From NCBI GenBank assembly GCA_013152615.1, contig JAADGA010000088.1, positions 1 through 6,523 of the forward strand: a stretch of DNA of 6,523 nucleotides, written 5' to 3'. The position numbers were made by a program, and so were the translations under genes. Of this stretch, positions 5,657 to 6,523 are shown piece by piece. Positions within the stretch are counted from its first letter, which is position 1, and each line of letters opens with the position of its first letter. Source of the DNA: Alphaproteobacteria bacterium (GTDB lineage Bacteria; Pseudomonadota; Alphaproteobacteria; Sphingomonadales; Emcibacteraceae). The notes beneath the pieces are model-generated. The model was not told where the DNA came from, did no database searches, and worked only from the letters and a program-made list of their open reading frames with translations.

Positions 5657-6523
5657 ATGCCGCCGGAAGATTTTCTTCTTGGCGTGGAAACATCAGTCAC
5701 CGGGCGGGGGTGGCGGCCGCGCACCACCGAATACCGCATCATTCAGGCACTGGCCCAGCGGCATAATCTGGCGGAAATTGTCGCCCGTGTGGTTGCCGGG
5801 CGCGGCATAGACAGTGACCATGCCGATGCTTATCTTGCCCCCACCCTGCGTGCGGCCCTGCCCGACCCGTCGCGTTTCCGTGATATGGATACGGCGTGCC
5901 TGCGGGTGGTCGAGGCCATCTGTAACGGTCAGAATATTGCGGTTTTTGGTGATTATGATGTCGATGGGGCCACATCCGCGGCCCTGTTGAAACGGTTCTT
6001 CGCCGCGCTGTCACAGGAGCTGACGGTCTATATCCCCGACCGGATTACAGAGGGCTATGGCCCGAATACAAAGGCCCTGCTTGAGCTGAAAAATCAGGGG
6101 ATTGATCTGGTGATTACCGTCGATTGCGGCACGGTCGCTTTCGAGCCGCTCAGCGCCGCCAAAGCCGCCGGGCTTGAGGTGATTGTCATTGACCATCATC
6201 AGGCGGAACCCGGGCTGCCGGAGGCGGTGGCGGTGGTTAATCCTAACCGTGTTGACGAAGGCGGGGGTATTGGCGAAGATGGGGGCTATGGCCAGCTTGC
6301 GGCTGTCGGCATGACCTTTATTTTTGTCGTTGGCATCAATCGTCTGCTGCGCCGGAAGGGCTGGTATCGGGACCAGAATATCGCGGAACCGGATTTGCGC
6401 CAATGGCTCGATCTGGTGGCGCTTGGCACCATTTGTGATGTGGTGCCGCTGGTCGGGGTTAACCGGGCGCTGGTGGCTCAGGGGTTAAAGGTGATGGCGG
6501 GCCGCGGCAATGCCGGTATTCGC
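5657..6523 (+). CDS. recJ: Single-stranded-DNA-specific exonuclease RecJ (5' part)
   Basis: RecJ degrades single-stranded DNA 5' to 3' in recombination and repair. The gene runs off the window end after 289 codons, about half of a usual RecJ (E. coli 577), so the DHHA1 and OB-fold parts lie outside. The DHH phosphoesterase core is present: FGDYDVDGATSAALL (97-111) with Asp99, Asp101 and Asp103; TVDCG (154-158) with Asp156; the DHH triplet at 179-181; and LDLVALGTICDVVPL (251-265) with Asp261. These are the expected metal-binding motifs. A glycine-rich stretch at 202-210 between NPNR and YGQLAAVG looks longer than I expect for the family. The ATG at 5657 follows the glpX stop by one base. An in-frame GTG at 5648 would add three residues and overlap glpX; neither has a good ribosome binding site, so coupling to glpX translation is likely. 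The start is uncertain. Confidence 0.96.
   Translation, partial: MPPEDFLLGVETSVTGRGWRPRTTEYRIIQALAQRHNLAEIVARVVAGRGIDSDHADAYLAPTLRAALPDPSRFRDMDTACLRVVEAICNGQNIAVFGDYDVDGATSAALLKRFFAALSQELTVYIPDRITEGYGPNTKALLELKNQGIDLVITVDCGTVAFEPLSAAKAAGLEVIVIDHHQAEPGLPEAVAVVNPNRVDEGGGIGEDGGYGQLAAVGMTFIFVVGINRLLRRKGWYRDQNIAEPDLRQWLDLVALGTICDVVPLVGVNRALVAQGLKVMAGRGNAGIR

Noticed and set aside
4693..6403. Minus-strand open frames opposite glpX and recJ (4693-5202, 5248-5433, 5739-6014, 6011-6403)
   Set aside because: They overlap clearly recognised genes, show no domain and lack ribosome binding sites; they are shadows.

Overview
The window looks like ordinary chromosomal DNA from an alphaproteobacterium of moderate GC content. 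The protein families and the order aminotransferase - homoserine dehydrogenase - class II fructose bisphosphatase - RecJ support this, as does a class I polyhydroxyalkanoate (PHA) synthase running the other way. The species cannot be fixed from this sequence. Five protein-coding genes account for nearly all of it. No tRNA, rRNA, insertion sequence, CRISPR array or phage gene is visible.

Layout. Bases 1-128 are non-coding: a G-rich purine stretch, then two near-identical hairpin-plus-A7 modules that may end transcription of the next gene. Bases 129-1931 (minus strand) hold phaC. Bases 1932-2125 form a divergent intergenic region with the ribosome binding sites of both flanking genes and a candidate promoter for the plus-strand cluster. 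From 2126 to the window edge run alaC-like aminotransferase, hom, glpX and recJ, all on the plus strand. Alternating start/stop overlaps and short gaps (4-base overlap, 48-base gap, 1-base gap) suggest one operon. recJ is cut off by the window end.

Function. PhaC polymerises hydroxyacyl-CoA into carbon-storage granules. The aminotransferase and Hom belong to amino-acid metabolism: alanine/glutamate nitrogen exchange, and the aspartate-semialdehyde branch to threonine and methionine. GlpX supplies the gluconeogenic fructose-1,6-bisphosphatase step. RecJ is a 5'-3' single-strand DNA exonuclease for repair. The plus-strand genes do not form one pathway; this is a housekeeping cluster. No undescribed system was found. 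The points worth a second look are small: an A9 tract just after the phaC start codon, the tandem hairpin modules downstream of phaC, and an extended -10 element with a hairpin in the divergent region.
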